In this document: positions 6,483 through 7,018 of the stretch, piece by piece
Layout: every line of letters starts with the position of its first letter
Numbering within the stretch: position 1 is the first letter of the stretch
DNA from: JBDSTZ01 sp039927975
Lineage (GTDB): Bacteria > Pseudomonadota > Gammaproteobacteria > Burkholderiales > Burkholderiaceae_D
Assembly: GCA_039927975.1 (NCBI GenBank)
Contig: JBDSTZ010000521.1
Location: forward strand, 1-7,018
DNA length: 7,018 bases
Direction: 5' to 3'
Program-made: the position numbers and the translations under genes
Notes under the pieces: generated by a model
Database searches by the model: none
What the model was told of the DNA's origin: nothing
What the model saw: only the letters and a program-made list of their open reading frames with translations

Positions 6483-7018
6483 ATGACTCCTGTTAAAACT
6501 ACCATCGCAACGCTCCTTGCCGTCGTTCTCGCCTACGCGGGCAGCGCCGGCGCGGTGATCACTTCGCCCGGCAAGCAGATTGAAAAACTCAATCGCGGCA
6601 CGGTCTCGATCATGACCTCGACCGGCCCCTTCATCAGCTGGCGCCTGCTTGCCACCGACGCCGCCGGCACCACCTTCAACGTCTACAAGGCCGGCGTGAA
6701 GCTCAATGCCACGCCGCTCACCACCCTCAATTACCGCGACACCGGCGGCAGCGCCGCCGACCAGTATGCGATCCGCCCCGTCGTCAACGGCGTGGAAGCG
6801 AACGGCTTCGGTTCCGGCCCGACCTGGACCACCCCGTACCGTACGGTGCCGGTGCAAAAGCCGGCCGACGGCGTCACACCCGACGGCGTGGCCTACAGCT
6901 ACGAGCTCAACGATGGCGCGCCGGCCGACCTCGATGGCGACGGCACCTATGAAATGGTCATCAAGTGACAGCCGACCAATGCCAAGGACAATTCGCAGTC
7001 CGGCTATACCGGCAACAC
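6483..7018 (+). pseudogene. Second PL11 rhamnogalacturonan lyase, in-frame TGA, runs off window
   Basis: This is the 5' part of a second PL11 lyase, paralogous to the one at 77. It starts with a Sec signal peptide: MTPVKTTIATLLAVVLAYAG, with AGA cleavage after residue 24. The family N-terminal segment follows (QIEKLNRGTVSI, FISWRLLATD, FNVYKAGVKLN, YAIRPVVNGVE), then the first Ca-type loop DLDGDGTYE (149-157). After VIK (159-161) the frame meets TGA at 6966-6968, where the first copy has a Trp codon (TGG at 323-325, KWSPSNA). The same frame then continues as QPTNAKDNSQSGYTGN, clearly PL11, up to the window end. One G-to-A change would therefore turn the conserved Trp into a stop. As read, translation gives only 161 residues and no catalytic region. 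A sequencing error is the main alternative. The gene is incomplete at the window edge. Confidence 0.82.

Overview
The window is a piece of a pectin (rhamnogalacturonan I, RG-I) degradation locus from a GC-rich Gram-negative bacterium. By eye, G+C is in the high 60s percent, third codon positions are strongly G/C, and the proteins carry Sec or Tat export signals. A betaproteobacterium of the Oxalobacteraceae type (Massilia/Duganella-like) fits best, but this is inferred from general character and no marker gene is present. All credible protein genes lie on the + strand.

Layout. (1) Positions 77-1690 hold most of a polysaccharide lyase family 11 (PL11) rhamnogalacturonan lyase of the YesW/YesX type. 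Its first ~80 residues, including the signal peptide, are absent; positions 1-76 do not read as PL11 in any frame. (2) After 29 bp comes a Sec-exported DUF4861 protein (1720-2943). (3) After 85 bp, which include a degenerate 11-12-bp tandem repeat, comes a 900-residue Tat-exported protein of the YetA / PcRGLX (PL26, exo-rhamnogalacturonan lyase) type (3029-5731). A GC-rich hairpin follows its stop codon. These three look like one operon. (4) Positions 5732-6482 are intergenic. They hold several hairpins, a possible small transcription unit (weak extended -10, strong ribosome binding site, 37-codon ORF, terminator-like hairpin with T6), and a 16-bp palindrome matching the LacI/GalR-family operator pattern. 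(5) From 6483 to the window end is the start of a second PL11 gene with a good signal peptide. A TGA stands where the paralogue has a conserved Trp codon, and recognisable PL11 sequence continues in frame after it.

Working together: PL11 would cut the alternating GalA-Rha backbone of RG-I and the PL26-like enzyme would trim the chain or products to unsaturated GalA-Rha disaccharides. The DUF4861 protein, whose biochemical role is not known to me, sits between them and has a dense His/Asp/Glu cluster. The most notable points are the two PL11 paralogues damaged in different ways, the DUF4861 candidate, the LacI-type operator and the possible small gene in the intergenic region.
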